In this document: positions 49,609 through 59,564 of the stretch, in pieces
How the letters are laid out: every line of letters begins with the position of its first letter
Position numbering within the stretch: position 1 is the first letter of the stretch
Assembly (NCBI RefSeq): GCF_015832195.1
Contig: NC_052017.1
Coordinates: forward strand, 51,599,652 to 51,663,651
Source: Motacilla alba alba
Taxonomy: Eukaryota; Chordata; Aves; Passeriformes; Motacillidae
Direction: 5' to 3'
DNA: 64,000 nucleotides
Program-made: the position numbers and the translations under genes
Notes under the pieces: generated by a model
Told to the model about the DNA's origin: nothing
The model's input: only the letters and a program-made list of their open reading frames with translations
The model's database searches: none

Positions 49609-52600
49609 CTGCAAAAGACAGTAAATACCGACTAAGGGCTGCTTTCCCTAGCAACAGAAAGGGTCACAAAGCTGTATCGGTTCCAGCATAGCAAAGAATC
49701 ACCCATGACGTTTTAACTAGAACGACTGTGGTCTCAACTTACCCCTCACATCCTGTACTACTACATCCTTTCTGTTATTTGGGGATTATTCAATAATCCA
49801 TGCTCTTTCTGACAGCTTTTCTCTCCTCTCACTCAGAGAACAGAGGTAATGACTAGATTATAAAGATGACTTTGTACCTACACATTTCACTGAGAGGGAA
49901 AGTTAATAAACGCAGTAACATTACTTGAGCCATGAGAGCTTCTCTTTTTATTAGCCAGTGTTGTGCAGCCTTTAATTTAGTATTTAGGTTAGTTACTACA
50001 ACAGGAGCATTAGCTGCCACAAACAGGCTCCTTTTAACTGGTTAATAAAACCATGATGAGGAAAAAATAACTAAAAAAAAGGTAGAAATCTATTTTATGC
50101 TAATTGTTCAACTCATGTTGTTTAAGTGGTGGGTTGTACTCATCTGGAGAAACAGGATTAGCAAATGCATTTCATTATCTTTCCCAGTCAGGTGGGTTTT
50201 CTGCAATGTTTTCTAATTAGCACAGTAGATCTCTGTCCGAGTTGCAAAAGTTAGTCTAAGGAACACTTAAGTTCAGTTAGACAAGAAGCCAAAGCTCTTT
50301 TTACTCAGAGAATAGAGAGGAAACAAGTCATTTGTTGTCATAAATATACTTAATCTTTTTATTATAGTTGCACTTATTTTATAAGGTTTTAAGATCTAAG
50401 TCCCACACTTTGGCTTTACAGGCACGAGAACATTTGCCAAGGTTCAAGGCCAGCTCCAGAGACATGAGACAGCTCCTCAGCAACCTTTGTTCTTTTAAGT
50501 TACAACAGGGCATGGATTATCCAGAGTGGGGTTTTGTTGATTTTGGTTTTTTGTTTTGTTTTTTTTTTTTTAACTACAGGATTAAACTGCAAGAGTGCCT
50601 TGGCTTTCAGACTGTTTTTCTTTCCTAAGCGCCACTGCTTCCCCACTCAGTGAAGAAACTTTTTTAATGCCTCACTTAATAAGGTGCACTATGAGCACAA
50701 TGTAGGTTAACACACTGAGCTCTACCTGCAAGTTTCAGAAAAATCTATGGTCGCCTGAAAATTCGAGGTGAAAGTTATCCACAATCCTACATACATTGAT
50801 GTTGCTGTATGGCTGTGTAAAACACAGGAATTCCTCCCTCAGGGCATTATTGTCCCACCACCACATTCATCCAAACTCTGTTAGTTTCTCCGCTTCCTCC
50901 CAACTTTGTTTAGTTTAAACTCCTGTTGCCTCACTCTGCGTGCCTAGGGCAAGGATGGCAGTGCAGAGACAGCTTCAGTGGACCACAGTAGTGGTAATGG
51001 CAAATACCCTCTGAAGCTTCCTACAACTAATCTGCACAACACAGAGTACAATATTCCCTCTACAAGATGGATCAAACTCAGGTGACTTTAGAGTCATCAC
51101 CGAAAAGCAAAAATGCCAATGTGTGTTCTAGTCCTGCATCTTACTGAAGTCCTGACACCATGGTGTAAGATGGAAAATTATTCCCATTTTAATTTGAAAA
51201 CTGGACCATTAATTTATCCATTTATCTTCACTTGTTTTGACAATGCCAGCTAATTTTTAGTCCAGAGAGCAAAGCGGTCCTGTTCTTCTGCTGAGTTTAG
51301 TTTTCAGAGTCTGTGGATACAGCAGATATTCTTCATGACAAAAGAAAAAAAAAACAACGAGTCTGCCCTTTGACATTTAAAGTGAAGTTGCTTAGACCTT
51401 AATGCAGGGGTCTATTTGGCTCATTGGGTTTTGGGGGTGAGGAGTGGGTGTTGAAACACCCAGTTAGCACAACTGGGAAAATAATGAGGACACTAAGAAG
51501 TTGAAAATGACAAAGGTTGAGTCTCCTTTTTAGCTCTACAAAATAAGCACTGCCAGTCCTTTAAGAATAACACAAACCATACTTCATTGAATTAAACTCC
51601 AGCTCTTCACAAACAGTAACTCAGTTCACTCTTTGAAGAAACTGAGAGATTTCTATCAGTAAAAAAACTTCTTGACCATTGGATGTAAACCCAGGAAGAG
51701 GAGTCCAGAAAAATCGGGACTCCGGAATAAGGGAAGTTTCCTGATCCAATAGTAAGAAACTGTAGAGTATTTTACTATCAATTATTATTATATTAATAAT
51801 ATTTAGTTATAATTTAATTATTAATAATTACTCTCTAAGTGGTATGCACTGCTTGTGACAGTTTTTAGTAAGACTACCTAAGGCTTTCTTGTATATTCTG
51901 AAAATAATTAAAAATATTAACCCATTGGTCTTTATATTATAAAGATTAAACTTTAAGTTGGATTTACATTATTGAAACATATTTGTCTTCATTTTCTCAT
52001 TTATCAACACAAATGACAGAAAGATGTTCAAACACTATGTTATTGATTTTTGGCACAATGTCATTCTGCGTTCACATCTGTAACCATAGATCCAACAGCT
52101 GAAAGACTATCTTCATTCCACAAAAATTAATTTCGCAAACCAATGCAAGGAATTGGGAAAAAATGGTTTCACACAAAATCAGTTCATTAAACTGTTGCCC
52201 TAATTAACATGACTTGTTTGGGGTTTTTAACAAGCTCCAACACAAAAGTTCAGCAGGATGACAGGAGTTATATAAAGGCTGAGTTTGTCTTTTCACTGTG
52301 CGTAGATTGAGCCCTTGATGCATCTTTTTCCTTTTTTTTACTAGAGATAAGTGAGAGCTGTGAAGTAATTAAGTGTCAATAAAGTAATTAAGTGTCAATG
52401 TGTTTTATGCACGGATTCTGTACCATATCTGAGAACATAAGAATCACCTTTCTCCCACCAAAAGCTGTTTGAAATATGGTCCCACCATGTCCCTTTACGA
52501 AAGGAAATTATTCTGATTCTCACTTTACACATGGGTAAACTGAGGTACAGCCTGCTTGATGGTGTGGTGTTTCAGAAGGGAGCATCAAATAGCTACAGTA

Positions 52601-53038
52601 AACGTTGATTTTCACAGGACTGGAGGGAAGCTCAGCGCTTCTAAAAAGAAGTCCAGTTTGAAGAAAAGGTTTTCCATGACCTCTCACATTCTCACCCTGC
52701 AGTGCCCTGGCCACTCGAAGATGCTACTTGGCTACTTCCACATCATTTACACGCTAGTACTCTGCTTCACTGCCACCTGGACATTATTCCAAACAAAGGG
52801 CTTTTCCCTTTTACCCTTTCTCTCTGCTTTCCCCTCCCCAGGTGGTGGCCCGTCCCCTTCGGTGCGGAGGGTATCTTTGGAGCAGCTAGGACAACGTGAC
52901 TTGCAGGACTCCCCCAATCCTCCACAATCGAGGGGGAAACGCCGGTGACGAGCAATCCTGGGGAGGCGAGGAACAGAAAACGAAAGCCCTGCTTCCATCC
53001 TAATTACAGCTAGCAGGGATTAAGCGATAGCCACTAAC
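49609..53038 (-). other. Unresolved 5' part of the unidentified gene
   Basis: Further exons should lie here if the 53 kb promoter belongs to the gene. One strong donor, GAGGG|GTAAGTTG, is at about 49739, but its exon is unclear. 51.78-51.85 kb is AT-rich and palindromic. A short direct repeat, 'agtaattaagtgtcaat', occurs twice near 52364-52400. No complete additional exon is supported. Confidence 0.4.
52521..52555 (-). mobile_element. Possible ancient MIR-like SINE remnant
   Basis: On the minus strand 'tacctcagtttacccatgtg' followed by 'taaagtgagaat' resembles the well-known tail of the MIR core. Only about 35 bp match by eye, so this may be chance. Confidence 0.35.
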
Positions 53039-53078
53039 CTCTTCAGCTCACAGAGGAGAAACGTGGTCCCGTTTAATT
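53039..53078 (-). other. Candidate first (non-coding) exon
   Basis: Transcription starting about 30 bp after the TATA-like 'tgtataag' (about 53111-53103) would give a leader of about 40 bases ending at GAAGAG|GTTAGT (53039). There is no ATG in it. It could lead into the unidentified gene or, through a long intron, BLVRA. Confidence 0.35.
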
Positions 53079-53340
53079 CTCTTCCGCTCCCTGCAGCTCC
53101 TTCTTATACAACGCTCCGCAGCTCCGGCATATCAGCGCCCGCACGCCCTGCCGCTGTCGCGCCGGCAACACCCCCTCGGCCGGGAATCCAATAAGGCGCT
53201 GCAGGGGCGGGCTGAAGCCAGAGGCAGCTGGTGCAGGCGCCGAGCTGGGACCTTCCTCTCCGGAAACACCCAGAAAGCTGCACGGGGCTGGCAAGGGGTA
53301 GCGCCTCGCTGGGGAGGTGGGCGAGACCCCTCGGTTAAGC
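53040..53340 (-). promoter_or_regulatory. CpG-rich promoter, minus strand
   Basis: This is the only clear CpG island in the window, with roughly 25-30 CpGs in 260 bp against a CpG-poor background. In transcription order it has a GC box (ggggcggg, about 53204-53211), a CCAAT box (ATTGG on the minus strand, about 53186-53190) and a TATA-like TGTATAAG near 53107. This is a canonical layout for a minus-strand start near 53078. The nearest downstream coding material is the unidentified gene, so I assign it there tentatively. Confidence 0.65.
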
Positions 53341-53469
53341 GCAGCGGTCCCTGTGATGCTGGGTTTCCAAACTGATAAACTACATAGCAATAAGCTCAGT
53401 TTATACACTCAATATGCCTCAGTAACTGCAGCCGTTGAGAAAGAATAGGAAAAAAGGAATTTAGGATTA

Positions 53470-54079
53470 TATATGTATTGAAATCAGTCACAGTGGAATA
53501 CTGAACTAAGAGATCGCAAGGATGCTTGGCAGAATGCCCAAGATAGGGGCAGAAGGACGAATAAACAGGGGCAACTCATCAGTCTAAAGTGCCAGCTGGG
53601 TGAAAGGTGATTTTGGCAGGGGGAAGAATGAAAACACTGACTCACAGCCCACGAAGTCTAGAAACCCACTGACTCAAGAGGAGTCTGAACATGTGGAGTA
53701 ACTAACATAAGTGAGAGAATCACTTAAGCACTACAATTACAGAATATTCAGAATTGGAAGGGATCCACAAGGATCAAGAGGTCCAATTCTGAAGTGAATG
53801 ACCCATATATGGATTGAGCCTACAACCTTGGTGTTATCAGCACCATGCTCTGACCAAACTGAGCTAAGAAGATATAATACTAATTAATGAGAGAACTATG
53901 CAACTTCTAACCAATGAATACTGATACTTTTGTTTGCTAAAACATATAAATAATATAAAGTTTTGGTGATTAGGGAGCTAGTGTTTTGTGGGTTACCACC
54001 TAGCTCCTTACTTTGCACAAACTAGAATAAAGAAATAGAGATTCCTCTCCTCTGTGTGTGAACTGGCATGGCACACCCA
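53470..54079 (+). mobile_element. Retroviral LTR with adjoining primer-binding-site-like sequence
   Basis: A plus-strand TATA-like stretch, 'catataaataatataaag' (53943-53960), is followed by AATAAAG (54026-54032) and a U5-like tail ending in CA at about 54079. Two bases later 'tgggagcccacgttaggggc' (54082-54101) resembles the tRNA-Lys primer site next to a 5' LTR. A SINE is inserted inside it. The left limit is uncertain. Beyond about 54.1 kb I find no recognisable retroviral gene. Confidence 0.6.
53737..53868 (-). mobile_element. TguSINE1-type SINE (tRNA-Ile head, CR1 tail)
   Basis: On the minus strand the head reads 'tagctcagtttggtcagagc' with 'tggtgctgataacaccaagg' and 'ggctcaatcc'. These are the A box, the isoleucine anticodon arm (GAT) and the B box of a tRNA-Ile. 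It runs into a CR1-like tail, 'ttccaattctgaatattctg'. This tRNA-Ile/CR1 structure is known from zebra finch and other songbirds. Several tRNA positions are mutated, so it is a SINE and not a functional tRNA. Confidence 0.85.
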
Positions 54080-54641
54080 GTTGGGAGCCCACGTTAGGGG
54101 CAGCAACCCCAGCCAGACACTCCCACAGCCCAGTCATGCAGTGGTTTCAAGACACTGGTACATCAGCAGTGCTTGTGTCTGCCCAGCTGCAGCCATAGGG
54201 TTTACGTTGCAGGATGAATCTGCTCAGGAAATTGGGAATTTCAAGAGTGCCAAGTGGGAAAGAAATCACTCTGTGCCTGGCTTTGCCCAAGCAGGAGGCA
54301 GGCAGAGAGCAGCTGCTAGGACAGCCCAGGCCAGGTTTTCAACAAGCTCTTACTCAAGACTATTTGCCTCCTTTTCAACTGGGATTGCTTCCTGGCAGAC
54401 AACATACTGTGCATAAGCACTAGCTTTTCCTAGGAGAGACACCTTTTACCCAGATCTTACTCCCAGCCTCTTTACTTGCCATTTCTTATCTACATGCAAC
54501 AGGACTTTCAGCTGCTCCTTTTGGGGCTTGGAAGATAAAAGCCAGTGAGGCACTCGTACTGTGGGAGAAGCCTTTGGCAGGGATGACTTCTCCATCTGAG
54601 CTCCAAGAAAGGGACCCCTCCACTGATGGCAGGTGATAGAG

Positions 54642-55052
54642 TAGGTTTGGGGTCATTTTGGCATCACTTTGTGGATTTTGGGGTTACTTTGGGGTCACTT
54701 TGGGGTCACTTTGGGGGTTCGGTTTTAGTGTTTGGGCGTCAGTTTAGGGATTTTGGGTCACTTTGGGGTTTTGAGAGGTCCCTGTTTGGGGTTTGGAGTC
54801 CCATTGAGGGGTTGGGGTTAGTTTGTGGTCTCAGAGTGAGGTTTGGGGTCCCAATGTGGGGTTTGGAGTCTTTGTGTGGGGTTTAGGGTCAGTTTGGGTT
54901 TGGGGTCACTTTGGGGTTTTGGGGGATCCCAGTTTTGGGGTTTTGGGGGGTCCCGGTTTTGAGTTTTTGGGGTCACATTGGTGTTTTGGGGGGGTCCCAC
55001 ATTGGGGTTTTTGGGGTCCCAGTGTGGGGTTTTGGCATCAGTTTGGGGTCCC
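54642..55052 (+). repeat. G-rich degenerate minisatellite
   Basis: About 410 bp built from variants of 'ggggtcactttggggttt', with dozens of G3-G7 runs on the plus strand and C-runs on the minus strand. Units drift in length (about 10-24 bp). The base bias lets a fortuitous open frame run through it. Strong G-quadruplex potential. Confidence 0.9.
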
Positions 55053-55499
55053 AGCCTCCCCCCCCCTGCCCCCTGGCACTTCTGGAGGGTGCCCAGCCTT
55101 CTTTCTCCCCTCCTCCCACTCTTTTGGAAGGATTTCCCAGGATTTTATTTATTCCCCGTTTTTACTGTCTGGTTTTGCTGTAAGGGGGAAAGAGTCCGAA
55201 ATCTGAGGGAAGAAGGGCTGGAAGCATGAGGTGTAAAAGTCAATCATGTCAATCTGTAGTTGTCCAGACCTTCCTGAAAACAGCCTTTTAAATGTCAATA
55301 CAATTTCTGCCATCTTCGTTTTCTTCAGTGTCAAGGTACATTTCAGTACAAACTTGGATGTAATAGCAAGTAAAGTTATTTTGCCTTCAATTTTTTTTTA
55401 AAAGTATTAAATGTTTGAAGAGTGAATGCTTTTTTGTTATTTCTCAGCTTGGCTTGGTTCTCTGAGTTCTTCTGCCACCCTTGAACTGTTTTGTCTCTG

Positions 55500-55660
55500 T
55501 TCTACTTTGCAATCTCTTTTTTGGCCCTGATAGGCCAAGGAAACAAAACACTATCACTTTGGGTAAACAATCTCCATATTGCATTCTACTTTGGCACAAC
55601 ACAGGCACAGCAAATGAGATAAGAATTGTGTTTTTCCTTTCTCTGAGGTTCAGAGAATGA
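55500..55660 (-). mobile_element. LTR fragment related to the 14.4 kb LTR
   Basis: 'ctttgggtaaacaatctcca', 'acacaggcacagcaaatgag' and 'ataagaattgtgtttttcc' follow, in the same order, the equivalents in 14550-14665 ('ctttggtaaataaatctcca', 'gcgcagcaagttaagataag', 'aattgtttctc'). The promoter and poly(A) part seen in the other copy is not present here. Confidence 0.55.
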
Positions 55661-58640
55661 ATCTCAGAAATCCTTCACACGCTTTCCTCTGTGAAGAGAA
55701 ATGTGGCAACATGGGTGGGAACAAACAATTGCTGGAGCATGTTCTGAGCTATCTGGGTAAAAGAAGATCAAAAGAACAGAGGGAGAGACACCTCAGTCCT
55801 ACGTGTTTTCCTGGGGTTATTGGGGTCTCAGGCTGTATGGGGCAGCACTCTGGGTGCTGTGGCTGGAGCAGACCCATCTCACTCTCCCCTTTGCTTTTGT
55901 AGTTCGTGGAGAGACCGCCCCAATACTTGTACAAGGCACTGAGCGCCGAGCTCTGCCAGCAGGTACAATCTATCAGGTCAGTGCCATATCAGCCATGGAC
56001 TCGTGGCTGTCCCTTGTTCCTGCAGTGGGACTCACATACCTATAGTGAGTCCCCAGCCTCTGCCTGACCCCTTCTCACCAGCTGCCCCAGTGGTATGTCC
56101 ACAGCTGGGTTTCTTCTCACCCTGGCTCCTCCTGTCTGGTTTCTCAGGATCTCAAAGGCAATGCTGAAGTGGGCATGCTGGATACTGACTGAGGAGGAGG
56201 ACTCCTGAGCCCAGCCCATCTTTCATTCCTTAGTTTCTTTAATGGGTCTGTGCAATGAACAATGTATGAAATGAGGCTGGTCTGAATTCCACAGATCTTT
56301 CTACACCATGCTGATGGTGGGCATTCATATAGTAGAACCTAAAACTGTGTTACATTGTGGCTACAGGTACAAAGGATAAAATTCTGTACTCTGTCATCTC
56401 AAACATGCAGTAGAAATACCTCTGGAGAACCTTTTTTTTTTGTTTTGCACATAAGTGTGCTCAAGTCAACTTGCTTCTGGTAAATCTTAGAGTGTGCTGT
56501 GTAAAGTAGTCATATCAAAAGAAGCCCATCTTCTTCCTATAAAATTAAAAATCCAATGCATCCCTGGATTCTTCAGGGATTCTGTAGGTTGGGATTTTGA
56601 GGGTGACACACCCTTCTTTCCATATTTTCTCATTTCTGTCCTGTGAACTTCCTCATCAGAAAGATTACAGGAACTCAGCCTCCTCCCAGCTACATTTTGT
56701 TTGCCAGAGTGACATTTTCTGAGCCAGTTATGAAGTTTTAACTATTGCAAAACTTCTGTGGTCTAACATAACTTCAACTCCACATAGGGTTTGTGATGTC
56801 ATTACTATGCCGGTTGTTTCGAATAACTCTTTCCATCCCCTCTAATAAGTGCTAAAGCACTTATTATGCCTCAGCAGCTTTAATTACGGTTGTTGCACAA
56901 CTGAAATCAGGAGGAGCTCCAAAAAGTAACTGACAAATCATACACAAAACTAATGAGCAGGAAGCTTAAAGTCTGAAGGTCTTCAACATATGTGTGGTAT
57001 TACATAAAGGAGGATTGGCAGACCAAGAGATACAATATTTAAGCATATACATAATGAGTCCAACATGTGAGACATATAGTTAATGACTAGGTGACTGCTT
57101 AGAACAAAGTAATGAATCAATTAGCATGTGATAGGAAACCATAATGCGTAGCAGAACATACAAAAGAATGCATTTGGGAGTGATTAGAGGCAGATGTAAC
57201 TCAGAGCCCTTGGATTCAGTAACCATGCTCCTATATGTACAGCCATGCAATCTACAGGATGTGCGACCTGCTCACTCTCATAATTAATCTTGTCAATTAA
57301 AAAAAAAAAATCCCCACCTTCTTTCCAAATGAATCAGATCCCAAAACTAATGGAAGTGGCACAACACACAGCCAAATGGGACGGCACAACTACCTCTTTC
57401 CATGACACCTGTAGTTAGATTACCTTAGTTAGGTTACCTTAAACCAGTCCTGTCCCTACCTGTTATTTGATCCCTAAATTAAAGCCTCAAGCTCCCTTTG
57501 CCATAGGTTTGTTTATTTATTCAGGCAGCTAGATAAAAACCCCAACATTTAAATGAGCTCCAGATCTGGACAAGATGTGGGGTGGAGAGCTCCTGCAGTG
57601 GTGGAACGAGATTTGGGCTCTGCCACTGGTGCTGGCAGCTGAGTCACTGGAAACATGACCATGCTACCCTACTGTAGAAACCTTTTTGGGTCAAACTGGG
57701 GCAGGGGAGGGGGATCAGCGGCTCTCCTAGTTCCTGAGCAGAAGATGAGAAAATAGAAATGGTGTTACCCATCAACTCCTTGAAATGATGTGTCATAACA
57801 GAGGAAAGAGAGGGGCAAAGGAACAATTTTGAGTTTGATCTAGGCAGCACCGAGAGTGAAATATTCAAATCCAGGTATGCAACATGGAAAATGCCACAGG
57901 TTTTCCTGTGAGGGAAAAGGCTCCAAACAAAACACAACACAAATCCCAAACCATAACCTTAATGTTTCTGTGATTTACAGCTGAGAGAAGCTGCTGTGCA
58001 ATGCTGATGGCCTCTCCTCTGCACACTCCTCATCTTTGCTTGTCTCAGGGGCCTACGAAGCCAGGCAAGGGCTTGTTTCTGCTCTTGCCTGAGACCAAAC
58101 AGCCTTGGCGAGCCTGGGGTCATTAGCAGGAGAGCTGGGGAATTCAGGCTTTGTCCTAACTGGGGCCTTCCTGAAGGCAAAGGCTGAGGAAGGGCTCTCA
58201 CTTGTGCTGCCAGTGCCATGGAAGGCCCCAGAGCAAGAGGGCATTTCTTGGCTTCCAAGATCCCATCTTCACAGTCTGGCCTTGCAGGTCAGTGAAATCC
58301 ACATGGGTATCCTGGAACATTCCAGCACTGATTTTCACTCCAAACCTTCACATTTTCCACAAGGAGAGTTATGATTTTTCCTTCTGCTTGGAAGGGTATG
58401 GATTTCCTCAGCTGATGTACTTGGCAGAAAGGTTCTCCTCACATGGAAACATTTCCTGGCAGCCTGAAACTTCTGACCACCGAGAACCCATTTTTTCCCA
58501 CTGGCATTTGATCATGGGAACCACAGTGTAAAAGCAGCACCTCTCTCTCCTCTGGGAGGTGCTGTTTTCACAGCTCAGCCATCTGCACCTGACAGATGCA
58601 GATGGTCCCTGAAGGGAGGTTGTAGCTAAGTGGGGTTTAT
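55661..58640. other. Non-coding stretch
   Basis: No supportable gene. The open frames are at most about 110 codons and overlap on both strands. A 9-base A-run near 57300 and short AT-rich segments are the only features. Part of it may hold upstream regulatory sequence for the ITPRIP-like gene. Confidence 0.45.
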
Positions 58641-58649
58641 TATATTATC

Positions 58650-58975
58650 CCAGGGAACAAACAATATGACCAGAGGAAATTATCTCAGGCTGCACCACAG
58701 GAGATTTAGATTAGATCTCTAGGAAATATTCCTTCAACAAAAAGGATATCAAGCTTGGGAACAGGCTGCCTAGGGCAATGGCTGAGTCACCATCCTCAGA
58801 AAGATTTAGAAGTCATGCGCATATGGCATTTGGGGATCTGATTAATTGGTGGAGTAGGCAGTGTTAAGTTTGCAGTTGAACTGTGCGATCTTCAGGGACA
58901 TTTTTAACCTCGATGATGCAGAGATTTAAGGGTAGCTCAACCAGTGTGGAGTCAAGGCTTAGACTCAATGATCCC
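58650..58975 (+). mobile_element. CR1 LINE 3' fragment, plus strand
   Basis: The sequence follows CR1 3' region order in sense: 'caatatgaccagaggaaatt', 'ggagatttagattagatctc', 'ggaacaggctgcctagggca', 'gagtcaccatcctcagaaag' and a diverged terminus near 'ctcaatgatcccca'. It is 5'-truncated and lies upstream of the ITPRIP-like gene. Confidence 0.85.
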
Positions 58976-59169
58976 CAAGGGTGCCAACCAACATAGATAT
59001 CTATGAGACTGCCAATGGGGGCAGCTGGTAAGAAAGACAAAAGAAAGACCAAGGGAATTTCTTTGAAGAAGGTTCACTCAAAAGCAGCCTTAACCAGGAC
59101 ACCAGGGCCATTCTGGGTGGCTGAGCTGGGGTGGGAACAAAGAGTGGAGTTGGCTGGGTTGTGATGTGC

Positions 59170-59265
59170 TGTGGCACCTGTGACATCATGGGGACGTGTC
59201 ACAATGGGGGCAGCTAGAAAAGGCCTCAGCAGGTAACACTGGCCCTGCATTTCTTGGGCAAGTGG
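59170..59265 (+). promoter_or_regulatory. Candidate promoter and leader exon of the ITPRIP-like gene
   Basis: TGACATCA (59181-59188) and GACGTGTCA (59193-59201) are CRE-like sites. A weak TATA-like 'ctagaaaagg' is at about 59214. A start about 30 bp later and the donor GCAAGTG|GTGAGT at about 59265 would make a very short leader exon, joining to the acceptor at 59560-59561. CRE-type elements near TATA would fit testis-biased expression, but that is inference. Confidence 0.35.
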
Positions 59266-59564
59266 TGAGTGCACATGTGGCAGGGAGGCCATACTGGGGA
59301 CAAGGGTCCGGGCAGTAATGCTGCACCCGAGGTTGGGTTCTCGCTCTGCATGCAGGGACAGCCCCTCATGGCAGAGCCTTGGCCATGGTACAATACTGCT
59401 ATTGCTGCTGCTGGGGCAGTGGGACAGGCCTTCCTGCCCCCAGCTGTCTGGGGCCCTGTCCTTCCTGCCCTCAGATCACTGGGATTCCTGTCCCTGCTGC
59501 CCCCACTGCCAGCTGCCTCCCTCCCCACTCCCCTCAAGGCCTTCTTTCCATCCTCCTGCAGACC

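Noticed and set aside
53800..53868. tRNA-Ile gene
   Set aside because: The A and B boxes and anticodon arm are recognisable but the stems carry mismatches and a CR1-like tail follows directly. It is the head of a SINE.
54054..54416. 120-codon plus-strand frame after the LTR, considered as a retroviral gag remnant
   Set aside because: No gag motif is visible and it starts within U5, so there is no evidence of a retroviral gene.
54823..55206. 127-codon plus-strand frame made of Gly, Val, Trp and Phe repeats
   Set aside because: It is produced by the G-rich minisatellite; all three frames are open there because of composition.
59379..59564. Upstream 62-codon extension of the ITPRIP-like frame
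   Set aside because: It contains no family sequence, is Cys/Pro-rich, and ends with a strong splice acceptor three bases before a start codon in ideal context. A signal peptide begins at the later methionine.
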